DNA from: JBBSHJ01 sp038253135
GTDB lineage: Bacteria > Actinomycetota > Actinomycetes > Mycobacteriales > QHCD01
Direction of reading: 5' to 3'
Assembly (NCBI GenBank): GCA_038253135.1
Contig: JBBSHJ010000003.1
Location: forward strand, 1 to 64,000
DNA: 64,000 bases
Part shown: positions 17,913 to 26,231 of the stretch, piece after piece
Layout: each line of letters begins with the position of its first letter
Position numbering within the stretch: position 1 is the stretch's first letter
Program-made: the position numbers and the translations under genes
The notes under the pieces: model-generated
The model's database searches: none
What the model was told of the DNA's origin: nothing
What the model saw: only the letters and a program-made list of their open reading frames with translations

Positions 17913-18902
17913 GTGGCCGGTGCTCCCGGGTCTGACGGTCACGCCCGGTTCGCGCCGGGGCTGATGCACACCGCCGCGTCGCTCTACTACGAGCACGATG
18001 CAACGCAAGCCGAGATCGCCGCGCGGCTCGGCACGTCGCGGGCGACCGTGAGCAGGCTGCTCGCCGAAGCGCGCCGCAGCGGAATCGTGCGCATCGATGT
18101 GCGGGCGCCGGAAGAGACTGACGATTCCGGACTCGCCGCGGACGTTGCCGGTGCGCTCGGCATTCCCGAGGCGTACGTCGTGCCGTCCGCGCCGCAGCGC
18201 CCGCCGGGCCGGGTCCTCGCGCCCGCGCTGGCCGGCGCATTGCGGGCCGTCGGTCTCCAGCCCGGCGATGTGCTCCTGGTCTCCTCGGGACGCACGATCT
18301 ACGAGGCGTCGGCCGAGCGATTGCCGCGGCTGCCCGGCGTAGTCGTCGTGCCCACCGTCGGCGGCCAGGACGAGCCCGAAGCGTGGTACCAGACCAATGA
18401 GATCGTCCGGCGGGTCGCGGCGGCGGTGTCCGGGACGCCAAAGTTCCTTTACGCGCCGGCCCTGCCCGGCCGCGACGTTTACCAAGCATTGTTGGGGGAG
18501 CCGTCGATTCGCGGTGTGCTCGAATTGTGGCACCACGCCCAGTGCGCCGTGCTCGGGATCGGGGCACCACTCCTCTTGCGAGATTCGTTGCCCCGCTTCG
18601 TCCCGGCCGATGCAACCGCGCTGCGATCGGCCGTTGCCGACGTGTGCAGCCGCTTCTATGATCGCGAGGGCGCGTCGGTGCCGTTTCCCGGACTGGACCG
18701 GTTGGTGGCGACGTCGTTCGAGGCGCTGCAATCGACGCCGGTGAGCATCGGGGTCGCGGCCGGCGAGACGAAGGTGCAAGGGATCATCGCCGGCGCACGC
18801 AAAGGGTACTTCAACCGGCTGGTCACCGATTCGGAGACGGCCTCGGGAATAATCCTCGCCGTAAAGAATCCGCAAAACAAACCGGCCGCGCGCCGATCCT
18901 GA
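17913..18902 (+). CDS. SorC-family sugar-responsive transcriptional regulator
   Basis: A 329-residue regulator: N-terminal helix-turn-helix (TQAEIAARLGTSRATVSRLL, roughly residues 30-50) and a C-terminal sugar-phosphate-binding domain (about 90-320) with the GDVLLVSSGRT segment and the C-terminal ETKVQGIIAGARKGYFNRLV typical of the SorC family. It probably senses a phosphorylated intermediate of the adjacent operon, which it faces divergently. GTG at 17913 has a GGAGG site 7 nt upstream, which settles the start against longer in-frame extensions. Confidence 0.88.
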   Translation: MAGAPGSDGHARFAPGLMHTAASLYYEHDATQAEIAARLGTSRATVSRLLAEARRSGIVRIDVRAPEETDDSGLAADVAGALGIPEAYVVPSAPQRPPGRVLAPALAGALRAVGLQPGDVLLVSSGRTIYEASAERLPRLPGVVVVPTVGGQDEPEAWYQTNEIVRRVAAAVSGTPKFLYAPALPGRDVYQALLGEPSIRGVLELWHHAQCAVLGIGAPLLLRDSLPRFVPADATALRSAVADVCSRFYDREGASVPFPGLDRLVATSFEALQSTPVSIGVAAGETKVQGIIAGARKGYFNRLVTDSETASGIILAVKNPQNKPAARRS

Positions 18903-18954
18903 AATCGGCTTGCCGGTGGGTCGCACCGTCACCGGTATCGGATAACCTGGGACG

Positions 18955-19836
18955 GTGCATATCGCTTCCTCCCGGCGGGCATTACTCGGCGGTGGCCTCG
19001 CACTCGCGGCCGCGGGCCTGGCCGGGTGCGCCAAGGCCAAGCGCACCCATTCGGCCCAGGTCACCAGGTCGAGCGCCACTGCCGCGCCGGCCACGTCATC
19101 CGGGGACGGCGACGCGAGCACGGCACCGGCACATTCCAAACCGCCTGGTCCGACCAGGTCGACCAGCACCGGACGAACGACCGAGGCCACAACGCCGCCG
19201 CAGACGACCCGCCGTCCCGCAGCGCCCGTGCCCGGCGGACCGGCCCGGCAGATCGACCGAGGCCCGACCAGGAAGGCGCAAGTAGCCCTGACCTTCCACG
19301 GAGCCGGGGATGTCGGCCTGGCCCGGCAGATCCTGCGGATCGCGCAGCACAAGCACGCAAGGATCACGGTCATGGTGGTCGGCACCTGGCTGCAGCAGAA
19401 TCCCGGCATCGCGCGCGAAATCCTCGCGCACGGGCATGAGGTCGGCAATCACACCTGGTCGCACCGGAACATCAACGAACTACCCGAGGACGAGATGCGG
19501 CAAGAGGTGACGCGTTGCCGCGACCTGCTCCTTCGCGACGCCGGGACCTTCGGCCGGTATTTCCGCCAATCGCAGTCGAAGATCGCAACGCCGCTCATGC
19601 GCCGCGTCGCCGGCGCCGCCGGTTACCGGGTCTGCTTGTCGTACGACGTCGACTCGCTGGACTGGACCGACCCTGGCGCCACCGAGGTTCGCAAGAACCT
19701 TGAGGCGGCCCGGCCGGGGTCGATCGTCAGCATGCATCTCGGTCATCAGGACACCGTCGACGCCTTGCCGGCGATCCTGGACGACCTCGCCGCCCGGCGA
19801 CTGATGCCGGTCACCGTGGGCACACTGCTCGGCTGA
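18955..19836 (+). CDS. Polysaccharide deacetylase (CE4) lipoprotein
   Basis: A 293-residue exported protein: RR-containing signal (SSRRALLGGGLALAAAGLAGC, lipobox ending at Cys25), then a Ser/Thr/Pro-rich wall-spanning linker to about residue 100, then a NodB/CE4 domain. Metal-binding motif 2 is HEVGNHTWSH with both histidines. Motif 1 reads ALTFHGAGD instead of the usual TFDDGP, keeping a single Asp. It is expected to act outside the membrane on peptidoglycan or another N-acetylated glycan. TAACCT at 18943-18948 ends 6 nt before the GTG start, so the mRNA is probably leaderless. It converges with the beta-propeller gene. Confidence 0.82.
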   Translation: MHIASSRRALLGGGLALAAAGLAGCAKAKRTHSAQVTRSSATAAPATSSGDGDASTAPAHSKPPGPTRSTSTGRTTEATTPPQTTRRPAAPVPGGPARQIDRGPTRKAQVALTFHGAGDVGLARQILRIAQHKHARITVMVVGTWLQQNPGIAREILAHGHEVGNHTWSHRNINELPEDEMRQEVTRCRDLLLRDAGTFGRYFRQSQSKIATPLMRRVAGAAGYRVCLSYDVDSLDWTDPGATEVRKNLEAARPGSIVSMHLGHQDTVDALPAILDDLAARRLMPVTVGTLLG

Positions 19837-19854
19837 GGGTCGGATCGCCCGGTC

Positions 19855-21153
19855 TCAGCGGGTGATGCCGGTATGGCCCAGGCAATAGCGCCCGGGTATC
19901 GGCATCAATGCCATGCCGTGTGGACCGCGACCGACGGGAATCTTGCGGATGAGACGACCGGTACGGGTGTCGAGGACATACACGACATTGTTGTATCGGC
20001 CGGATACCCACAGTTGCGATCCATCGGCGCTGACGTTCCCCATGTCCGGGCTGCCGCCGCCCGGGATGTGCCACTTGGTCTCGACCCGGCCGGTGTACGC
20101 GTCGAGAACGCTGACGCTTCCTTCGAGCCGATTCGTGACGAAAAGCCGTTTCGAGTCGCGGCTCAGATACAAGCCGTGCGCACCCTTCCCGGTGGCGATG
20201 TGCCGGATCACCTTGGTGGCCGCACCGTTGAGCACCCACACGCCGTTGGACTGTGAATCGGCGATGTAGTAGGAGTGCCCGTCCGGCGCGAGCCGGATGT
20301 CTTGCGGCCCCATCATCGTGTTCCTGACCGGCATGTTGACCAATCGGATCAATCGATGGGTGCGGACGTCGATAACGGCTACGCGACCGGCGAATTCACA
20401 CGTGAACACCGCCGTCCGGCCGTCGAGGCTGTAGTCGGCATGATCGACGCCGCGGCAACCCGGTAGCGGTGTGATGTCGTGGACCTTCCACGTCTTCGGG
20501 TCGTACCAGACCAACTCGCGCATTCGTTCGGCCACCGAGATGGCGTACCTGCCGTCGGGGCTGAAATACATGTTGTAGGGGTCGATGATCGGTATCGTGC
20601 GGCCACAACGGCCGGTCCGAGGGTCGATTTGCCTGATGCGATTCCCGAGATCGCTGGTCGCGTAAAGCTCGCTCAGGTCGTACGACGGGACGACGTGCTG
20701 GAGTTCGCTGCCAACCTTGCACTTGCGTACGACCGCGAAGGTGCGCTGGTCGATCACCCAGACATCACCGGACTTGTTGTGCGGCACGTACGCGTACGCC
20801 GGGTCCCGTCGCACGGACGGGAGAAGCTTGTTCGCGCCCGCATCGGCGTAGACGTTGTGCGCGTTGCTCACCGCGGGCATTCTCAGCTGCGCCTTACCCC
20901 GCGAGGCCGGGGCAGTGATGCGATCGCGGGATGGGCGTGGTGTGGCGGGGCGCGACGACGGCGACTCGGACCGGCTGGTGTCCGCATGCGGGGCGGAGGG
21001 GCTGGATTTCCCGGCGGTCGCCGCCGCCGCGGACGAGGTGGCCGGCGTCGGCTTCGGGACCGCGCGGCTCGACGCCGCGGAGCAACCGGCCAGGGCGGTG
21101 GCGCCGACAAGCGCCGCGGCCGCCAGCAGGCGGCTGCGCCGTCGTACCGTCAT
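19855..21153 (-). CDS. YncE/YVTN-type beta-propeller lipoprotein
   Basis: A 432-residue lipoprotein: signal with lipobox ALAGC at residues 20-24, a Ser/Pro/Ala-rich linker to about 85, then a seven-bladed propeller of YVTN-like repeats (VWVIDQRTFAVVRKCKVG, VAVIDVRTHRLIRLVNMP, VSVLDAYTGRVETKWHIP, VYVLDTRTGRLIRKIPVG). Such propellers act as extracellular binding scaffolds; the partner is unknown. GGGAGG lies 6 nt before the ATG. An 18-bp inverted repeat is 40 bp upstream. The genes for this protein and the facing deacetylase are 18 nt apart at their 3' ends. Confidence 0.85.
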   Translation of the reverse strand: MTVRRRSRLLAAAALVGATALAGCSAASSRAVPKPTPATSSAAAATAGKSSPSAPHADTSRSESPSSRPATPRPSRDRITAPASRGKAQLRMPAVSNAHNVYADAGANKLLPSVRRDPAYAYVPHNKSGDVWVIDQRTFAVVRKCKVGSELQHVVPSYDLSELYATSDLGNRIRQIDPRTGRCGRTIPIIDPYNMYFSPDGRYAISVAERMRELVWYDPKTWKVHDITPLPGCRGVDHADYSLDGRTAVFTCEFAGRVAVIDVRTHRLIRLVNMPVRNTMMGPQDIRLAPDGHSYYIADSQSNGVWVLNGAATKVIRHIATGKGAHGLYLSRDSKRLFVTNRLEGSVSVLDAYTGRVETKWHIPGGGSPDMGNVSADGSQLWVSGRYNNVVYVLDTRTGRLIRKIPVGRGPHGMALMPIPGRYCLGHTGITR

Positions 21154-21192
21154 CCGCGACCTCCCTGGTAGTGGGCCGGGCGCCCGCAGGAA

Positions 21193-21210
21193 TACTACAT
21201 TGGTGTAGTA
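21193..21210. promoter_or_regulatory. 18-bp inverted repeat upstream of the beta-propeller gene
   Basis: TACTACA-TTGG-TGTAGTA is a perfect 7-bp inverted repeat, centred about 48 bp before the ATG at 21153 and AT-rich against its surroundings. The TACA/TGTA arms recall operators of BlaI/MecI-type repressors, although spacing differs. No such repressor gene is in this window. Confidence 0.5.
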
Positions 21211-21228
21211 GGTGTGAGCACGGCGGCG

Positions 21229-23862
21229 TCAGAGATCGCGCAGCTCGCGGGGCCCGGCCCGACCGGCCAGCCGCCCGAAGACGATGAGGATCGCCTCGCT
21301 GCAGACCGCCACGCTACCGAGGAGCACCGCGAGATAGCCCAGCGGCACCGTCAAACCTGTCGGCGGCGGATCGAAGATGCCCGTGAGCACCTTGACCAGC
21401 AGGTAGGCGATCGCGGTGCCGATCACCGCGCCGCCGAGCGCGCCGCCGAGAACCAGTGCCCGGGCCTCGACATTCAGGAACCGGACCCGCTGCCGCGCGG
21501 ACGCGCCCAGTGCCGCGAGCAGGACGAGTCCGCGCCGCCGCTCGGTGATTCCGAGCGCCAACGCCAGCGCGGAGCAGGCCAGCGCCAGCACCAGCCCGAA
21601 CCCGAGCTCGAGGCGGGACAGCCCGGTGAGGTCCGTGTGCGCGAGGCCGGACGCCGACGCCACGGTGGCCCGATCGGTCTTGACGTCGTGCACCTGCGCG
21701 CCGGGAGGCAGGTGGGCGCGCAGCGCGCGGGCGGTCGCCGGGGGATCGCCGGACGTGAACAGGAACGTGCTGACGGCGGCGGAGCCGGTGACCTTGGTGA
21801 GGTACGACGCGTTGGCAATGATGAAACTGTCCTTGGGTGCCGTGGGGAATTCCTTCACCACGCCGACGACGTGGAAGGTCATCGCCCGGTAGCGGTGGCT
21901 GCGGCCGGACTGGAGCCGCAAGCGCACCTCGTCGCCGGGGTGCAGCTGGTAGTCGTGAATGGTCTCGGCCGACAGCAGCGCCCCGTCCGGCGTCTTGGCG
22001 AGCGAGGACAGGGCGGCCTTGATCGTCGAGCCCGGCACGAAGGAATCCAGCAGCGGGGCGACCCGGCCGATGCTGCCCGGGCGGATCCCGTAGAGGTCCT
22101 GCAGGTCGGCTCCGACGTAGGCAAGGCGATGCTGCAGCGGCTCGACCGCCTGCACTCCGGGCGCGCTCGCATACTCGTGCCCCGGTACCGGGCGGGCGGA
22201 GGAGCCGGGTGGCGCGGTCACCGCAACATCGGCGCCAACGGTGAGCGCGACGTCGAGATTCGCCTGCCGGTCGTAGGTCGCCGTGAAGATGGCCGTGGAG
22301 GTGGCCAGGCCGAGGGCGACCGCCAGGCCCACCGCGCCGCGGGTGATCGCTCGGCTCCGGTAACGGACCGTGGCGGCTTCGAGCTCGGGAGCCCGACCGG
22401 GTCGGGATAACGTGAGCCGGCCGTTGCGGTGGGACAGGACCGCGAGGCCGATCCGCCAGATCAGCAGGGCGAGTCCGGGCCAGGCCAGAGCGGGCCCGAG
22501 CAGCGCTGCATAGTTCACCGACGCCACCGGAACGCCCTCGGGAACCACCACCACCTGGTAGCCGCTGCGGGCGGTGAGCCAGAAGACGATTCCGGCCGCG
22601 ACCAGGAAGACGACATCCAGCCCCAACCGCAGCGGCCACGGCAGGCCGACCGGCGGCGAGTGCACCGCGGCCGCGCTGATCGTGTCGACGCGGGGCCGGA
22701 TCGCCGCGCGGAGCACGGGCCCGAGCTGCGTGAGCGCCGCGAGCGCGAGCCCGGCCCCGGCCGCGATCGCGGTCCATCCGGCCGAGAGGTGGGCGCCCGC
22801 CGGGAGTGCCGCGTGGATGGCAAGCACGCCGAGAGGTACGCCGAGCCCGATCCCGATCGCGCTGGTGAGCAGCGACTCCGCGCCCGCGAGCCGCAGCAGT
22901 TGGCTCGGGCGGGCACCGCGCAGCCGTAACAACGCCACCTCGCGGCGCCGCCGCTCCCCGCGGAGGGCCACGACCAGCGCCGCGGCGATGGCGGCGAGGG
23001 CCAAGCCGGGAACGCCCAGCAACAGCAGGAGCAGCTGGGCGTAGATCGCGTCCTCGCGGGCGGCCGAGAGCGCGGCCCCGAGGTTGTCGCCCACCAGGGC
23101 GCCGCCGGCCACCTGCGCCTGGAAGTGGTGGACCCGTTGCGTGAGCAGGGTGGCGGCCGCCGCCGGGTCGGACGGCAGCCCGCGATGCGAGAACAGCACG
23201 TGGTACTGCTGGATCACCGTGCCGCCCGCCGTGAGGTCGGCGAAGCGGTCCGGGGGCACGAGGACGACATTGTCCGGCGGCGCGGTGGCCCCGGACCCCG
23301 GCGCGGTGCCGACGACCTGGAAGAAGCTGTCGGCCTGGGGCAGGTCGACGACCCCGTCGACGCCGACGGACCGGGCGGACTGATGGGGAAGGGTGACGGT
23401 GATCCTGCTGCCCGGCCCGGCGGCCAGGTTGGCCGCGGTCTGCTGCTGCAGCAGCACGCCCTGGCGCGCGCCGAGCAGGTAGCGGATCTCCGCCGGCGCG
23501 GCGCGGGCGTAGGCGGGCGGGAGGGCGACGACGTACGCCGTCCCCGTGGTGCGGACGCCGGTCGCGTTGCTGGAGGCGAGCGCGGGAACGCGCGCCAGCT
23601 CGACGGGAAGGACCGTGCGCACGCCCGGCGTGCCGCGCAGCGCGGCCGCGACGCTGCCGGGCTGCCCCTGGGGCGTGACCTGCACCTGCCAGTCGACGGG
23701 AACGCCCGCCGCGGCGCGCGTCGTCAGCCCCGCCTTGCTCTCGCTGATGAACGCCCCGAGCGCCGCGATGAACGCGACGGCTACCGCCAGGCTCGCTCCG
23801 GCGCCGAACAGCGCCACCGGGCGCCGGCGGATGAGGCCGGCCAGCCAACTGAGCGTTCTCAT
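21229..23862 (-). CDS. Large FtsX-like ABC transporter permease
   Basis: An 877-residue permease with two FtsX-type modules. A first helix (VALFGAGASLAVAVAFIAAL, about 16-36) is followed by a large extracellular domain, a helix group (about 290-430 in the protein), a central pair of helices, a second extracellular domain, and three C-terminal helices ending near residue 870. This is the MacB/LolC-like plan in which both halves are fused, expected to move lipids, lipoproteins or antibiotics using periplasmic-domain movements rather than a classical channel. Its start overlaps the upstream ATPase stop by 4 nt (ATGA). Confidence 0.85.
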   Translation of the reverse strand: MRTLSWLAGLIRRRPVALFGAGASLAVAVAFIAALGAFISESKAGLTTRAAAGVPVDWQVQVTPQGQPGSVAAALRGTPGVRTVLPVELARVPALASSNATGVRTTGTAYVVALPPAYARAAPAEIRYLLGARQGVLLQQQTAANLAAGPGSRITVTLPHQSARSVGVDGVVDLPQADSFFQVVGTAPGSGATAPPDNVVLVPPDRFADLTAGGTVIQQYHVLFSHRGLPSDPAAAATLLTQRVHHFQAQVAGGALVGDNLGAALSAAREDAIYAQLLLLLLGVPGLALAAIAAALVVALRGERRRREVALLRLRGARPSQLLRLAGAESLLTSAIGIGLGVPLGVLAIHAALPAGAHLSAGWTAIAAGAGLALAALTQLGPVLRAAIRPRVDTISAAAVHSPPVGLPWPLRLGLDVVFLVAAGIVFWLTARSGYQVVVVPEGVPVASVNYAALLGPALAWPGLALLIWRIGLAVLSHRNGRLTLSRPGRAPELEAATVRYRSRAITRGAVGLAVALGLATSTAIFTATYDRQANLDVALTVGADVAVTAPPGSSARPVPGHEYASAPGVQAVEPLQHRLAYVGADLQDLYGIRPGSIGRVAPLLDSFVPGSTIKAALSSLAKTPDGALLSAETIHDYQLHPGDEVRLRLQSGRSHRYRAMTFHVVGVVKEFPTAPKDSFIIANASYLTKVTGSAAVSTFLFTSGDPPATARALRAHLPPGAQVHDVKTDRATVASASGLAHTDLTGLSRLELGFGLVLALACSALALALGITERRRGLVLLAALGASARQRVRFLNVEARALVLGGALGGAVIGTAIAYLLVKVLTGIFDPPPTGLTVPLGYLAVLLGSVAVCSEAILIVFGRLAGRAGPRELRDL

Positions 23863-24542
23863 CGGAGGGCCGCCGCGCGGAGCCGGCCGTCGGTAAGGAC
23901 GGCATGGTCGGTGAGCAGGCCGGCCAGCTCGAGGTCGTGAGTGGCGAGGACGAGTGATCCGCCGGTGGTGGCGACGGCATCGCGCAGCGCCGTCAGGACG
24001 CCGAAGGCGTGCTCGCGATCGAGCGCACCGGTCGGCTCGTCGGCGAGCACCAGTCGGGGGCGGCCGGCAAGGACGCGCGCGATGGCGACCCGCTGCTGCA
24101 TGCCGCCGGAGAGCTGCGCCGGGAGCGCGGCTGCGGCATCGCCGAGGTCGACGATCTCCAGTGCGTCGGTGGCGAGCGCCGCGGCCGACGCGACGCTGCT
24201 GCCGCGCAGGCGCAACGGCAGCGCCACGTTCTGTGCGGCGGTCAGTTCGGGCAGCAGCGAGGGGGCCTGGAAGACCATTCCGATCTGCGCCCTGCGCCGG
24301 CCGGGATCGCTCGCGAGACCCGGCCACCGCACGACGCCGGCGTCGGGGCGGAGCAGACCGGCGAGGACCAGCAGGAGCGTCGTCTTGCCGCTTCCCGATC
24401 GCCCGGTGATGGCGAGCTCGGCACCGGCGTCGACGGCCAGGGTGACGTCGGCGAGGACGCGGGTCGGGCCGAAGTCGAGCTGGAGCCCGGCGGCCTCGAC
24501 CACCGGCCCGTGATCCGTCCGGCGGTGTGCTGCGTCGGTCAT
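23859..24542 (-). CDS. ABC transporter ATPase (LolD/MacB-type)
   Basis: A 227-residue stand-alone ATPase: Walker A GRSGSGKTT near residue 50, signature LSGGMQQRVAIARV, Walker B LVLADEPTGALD, H-loop ATHD. All motifs look competent. It is the second of two ATPases in the operon and overlaps both neighbours by 4 nt, so it is translated in step with the FtsX permease that it should drive. Confidence 0.88.
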   Translation of the reverse strand: MTDAAHRRTDHGPVVEAAGLQLDFGPTRVLADVTLAVDAGAELAITGRSGSGKTTLLLVLAGLLRPDAGVVRWPGLASDPGRRRAQIGMVFQAPSLLPELTAAQNVALPLRLRGSSVASAAALATDALEIVDLGDAAAALPAQLSGGMQQRVAIARVLAGRPRLVLADEPTGALDREHAFGVLTALRDAVATTGGSLVLATHDLELAGLLTDHAVLTDGRLRAAALR

Positions 24543-25276
24543 CGCAGCCGCCCGTCCTGCATCTGCAGCACCCGATCGGCCGCCGCGGCGACCGACTCGG
24601 AGTGCGTGACGAGGACGGTGGTGCCGTCGGCGGGCCGCACCTGGCGGAGCAGGTCGAGGATCGAGTCCTCCTCGTCCGTACTGACCTCGGCGGTCGGCTC
24701 GTCGGCGAGCAGTACGCGGGGAGCTCCGGCCAGGGCGACGGCCAGGCCGGCGCGGGCGGTCTCGCCGCCGGACAGCGAGGATGGCCGGGCATGGGCGCGA
24801 TCCGCGATGCCGAGCGCCGACAGGAGCGCGGCGGGCGCGCGCACGTTCGAGGCGACGGCCGGCGTGCGGCGGCCCCGCCCGCAGCCACGGAACGACGCGG
24901 CCAGCCGGACATTGCCGAGCACGCTCAGATGCTCGATCAGTCCGCTGCCCTGGGTGAGCACGCCGACCAGCTTCCCGCGCATCCGCGCCTGTTCGGCTGG
25001 CGCGCGGTGGCTCAGCCGCTGCCCGTCGATCCACACGCTGCCGCCGTCCGGGTCATCGAGACCGGCGAGCAGGTTCAGCAGTGTCGACTTGCCCGATCCG
25101 GACGGCCCGACCACCGCGATCATCTCGCCGGGCGCGGCCGTGAAGGTCACATCGCGCAGCGCGGGCACCTCCTCATCGCCGCGGCGATAGAAGCGGTGCA
25201 GACCACGCGCCTGCAAGACCGCGGTTTCTTGGGGTGCGGTTTCTTGAGGTGCAGGTGCAGGTGCCGTCGCCGTCAT
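24539..25276 (-). CDS. ABC transporter ATPase with atypical D-loop
   Basis: A 245-residue ATPase: Walker A GPSGSGKST near residue 60, Q-loop region VGVLTQGSGLIEHLSV, signature LSGGETARAGLAVAL, Walker B VLLADEPTAEVS, H-loop VTHSE. The D-loop reads EVSTDEE rather than the SALD/GALD form of its partner. It precedes the second ATPase with a 4-nt overlap. Together they could form an asymmetric heterodimer under the fused permease. Confidence 0.85.
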   Translation of the reverse strand: MTATAPAPAPQETAPQETAVLQARGLHRFYRRGDEEVPALRDVTFTAAPGEMIAVVGPSGSGKSTLLNLLAGLDDPDGGSVWIDGQRLSHRAPAEQARMRGKLVGVLTQGSGLIEHLSVLGNVRLAASFRGCGRGRRTPAVASNVRAPAALLSALGIADRAHARPSSLSGGETARAGLAVALAGAPRVLLADEPTAEVSTDEEDSILDLLRQVRPADGTTVLVTHSESVAAAADRVLQMQDGRLR

Positions 25277-26112
25277 GAGACCCGCAGGCTCTGCGAGATC
25301 TTGGTGTAGGGATCGACGTTGTCCGAGCCCACCGCGCCGTACAGGTCGAGCGTGATGAGACGTCCCGCGTGAATGATCATGTAACGCTGGACCTCGTCCC
25401 GAAACACCTTGCCCGTCACGGGATCCGATGCTGAGTTTCGGCGGAAGACGATGAGCACCCCGGTCCCGGCGGGCAGCGAGGCGGGCTTCACGCTGCGGAG
25501 CTCGAATGCGGGCTCGCTGATCTTCAGGTCGGTGATCGTCTGCTGCACCGAGAGGACCGTCGGGACCTTGGTCGCCGGGCGCGCGGTCGCCGTGACGCCG
25601 TTCAGCTTGTCGGTGAAGGTCACGGTCGGCCCGAGCACGATCCGGGCCCATCCTTCGGGGTGCACGAAGGCATAGCGGCCCTGATGGTTGGTGTAGGGGA
25701 CGTAGGCGATGTTGTCGGGGATATCGCCCGGTGGGTTGTTCTCGACGGGAGCGGGTTTCTGCGCCGGACTGGGCTTGGTCGAATGATGTGGTCGGGCGCT
25801 CGACCCCTTGGCCGGCGGCTTCGACGGCGCGCTCGACCGGCCGGACGCCGGCCCGGATGTGCTGGCCGAGGCGGTGGGACTCGGCGATCCGGTTGCGCCG
25901 GCCGACCGGCTCGCACCCGTGGCGGTGCTCGGGCTCGGCGAGGAGTTGTTGCCGGACGGGCTGGCCTGGTGCGAGCTGCCGCAGCCGGCGATGACGCCGA
26001 TTGAGAGCGTGACGAGCACGGCCGACGTACGTCGATGCCCGTTTCTCCGGCGTCGCGCGCGGTCCTGTGCCGGGCCGGCGGAACCTCGGGCCCCGGGGTG
26101 CGAAGATGCCAT
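25273..26112 (-). CDS. Lipoprotein, first gene of the ABC operon
   Basis: A 279-residue lipoprotein: basic N-terminus, hydrophobic segment with lipobox SIGVIAGC (about residue 47), a long Ser/Pro/Thr/Lys linker (about 50-130), and a C-terminal domain (about 140-279) with YVPYTNHQGRYAFVHPEGWA, of a type seen in envelope lipoproteins with an LpqN/PsbP-like fold. It overlaps the first ATPase start by 4 nt, so it is part of the transporter operon and may present or receive cargo outside the membrane. The start at ATG 26112 lacks a clear ribosome site. The gene is divergent from the histidine kinase gene. Confidence 0.75.
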   Translation of the reverse strand: MASSHPGARGSAGPAQDRARRRRNGHRRTSAVLVTLSIGVIAGCGSSHQASPSGNNSSPSPSTATGASRSAGATGSPSPTASASTSGPASGRSSAPSKPPAKGSSARPHHSTKPSPAQKPAPVENNPPGDIPDNIAYVPYTNHQGRYAFVHPEGWARIVLGPTVTFTDKLNGVTATARPATKVPTVLSVQQTITDLKISEPAFELRSVKPASLPAGTGVLIVFRRNSASDPVTGKVFRDEVQRYMIIHAGRLITLDLYGAVGSDNVDPYTKISQSLRVS

Positions 26113-26136
26113 GTCCCGGACGGTACGGAGCCGACG

Positions 26137-26180
26137 GTTAGGGCCAGGACACCTGAGCGTTAGCGCTGGTTTTACCTTGG
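26137..26180. promoter_or_regulatory. 11-bp spaced direct repeats, candidate response-regulator box
   Basis: In the 119-bp gap between the divergent lipoprotein and kinase genes, GTTAGGGCCAG (26137) recurs as GTTAGCGCTGG (26159), exactly 22 bp apart, with weaker units at 26148 (GACAC…) and 26170 (TTTTACC…). Direct repeats with an 11-bp period are how OmpR/PhoB-family regulators bind DNA, and such a regulator is encoded at 27611-28297. Confidence 0.4.
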
Positions 26181-26231
26181 CTGAGGCATTCTGTGCGTGC
26201 GTATCAAGCCATCCGAGGGGGTGAGCCGACC

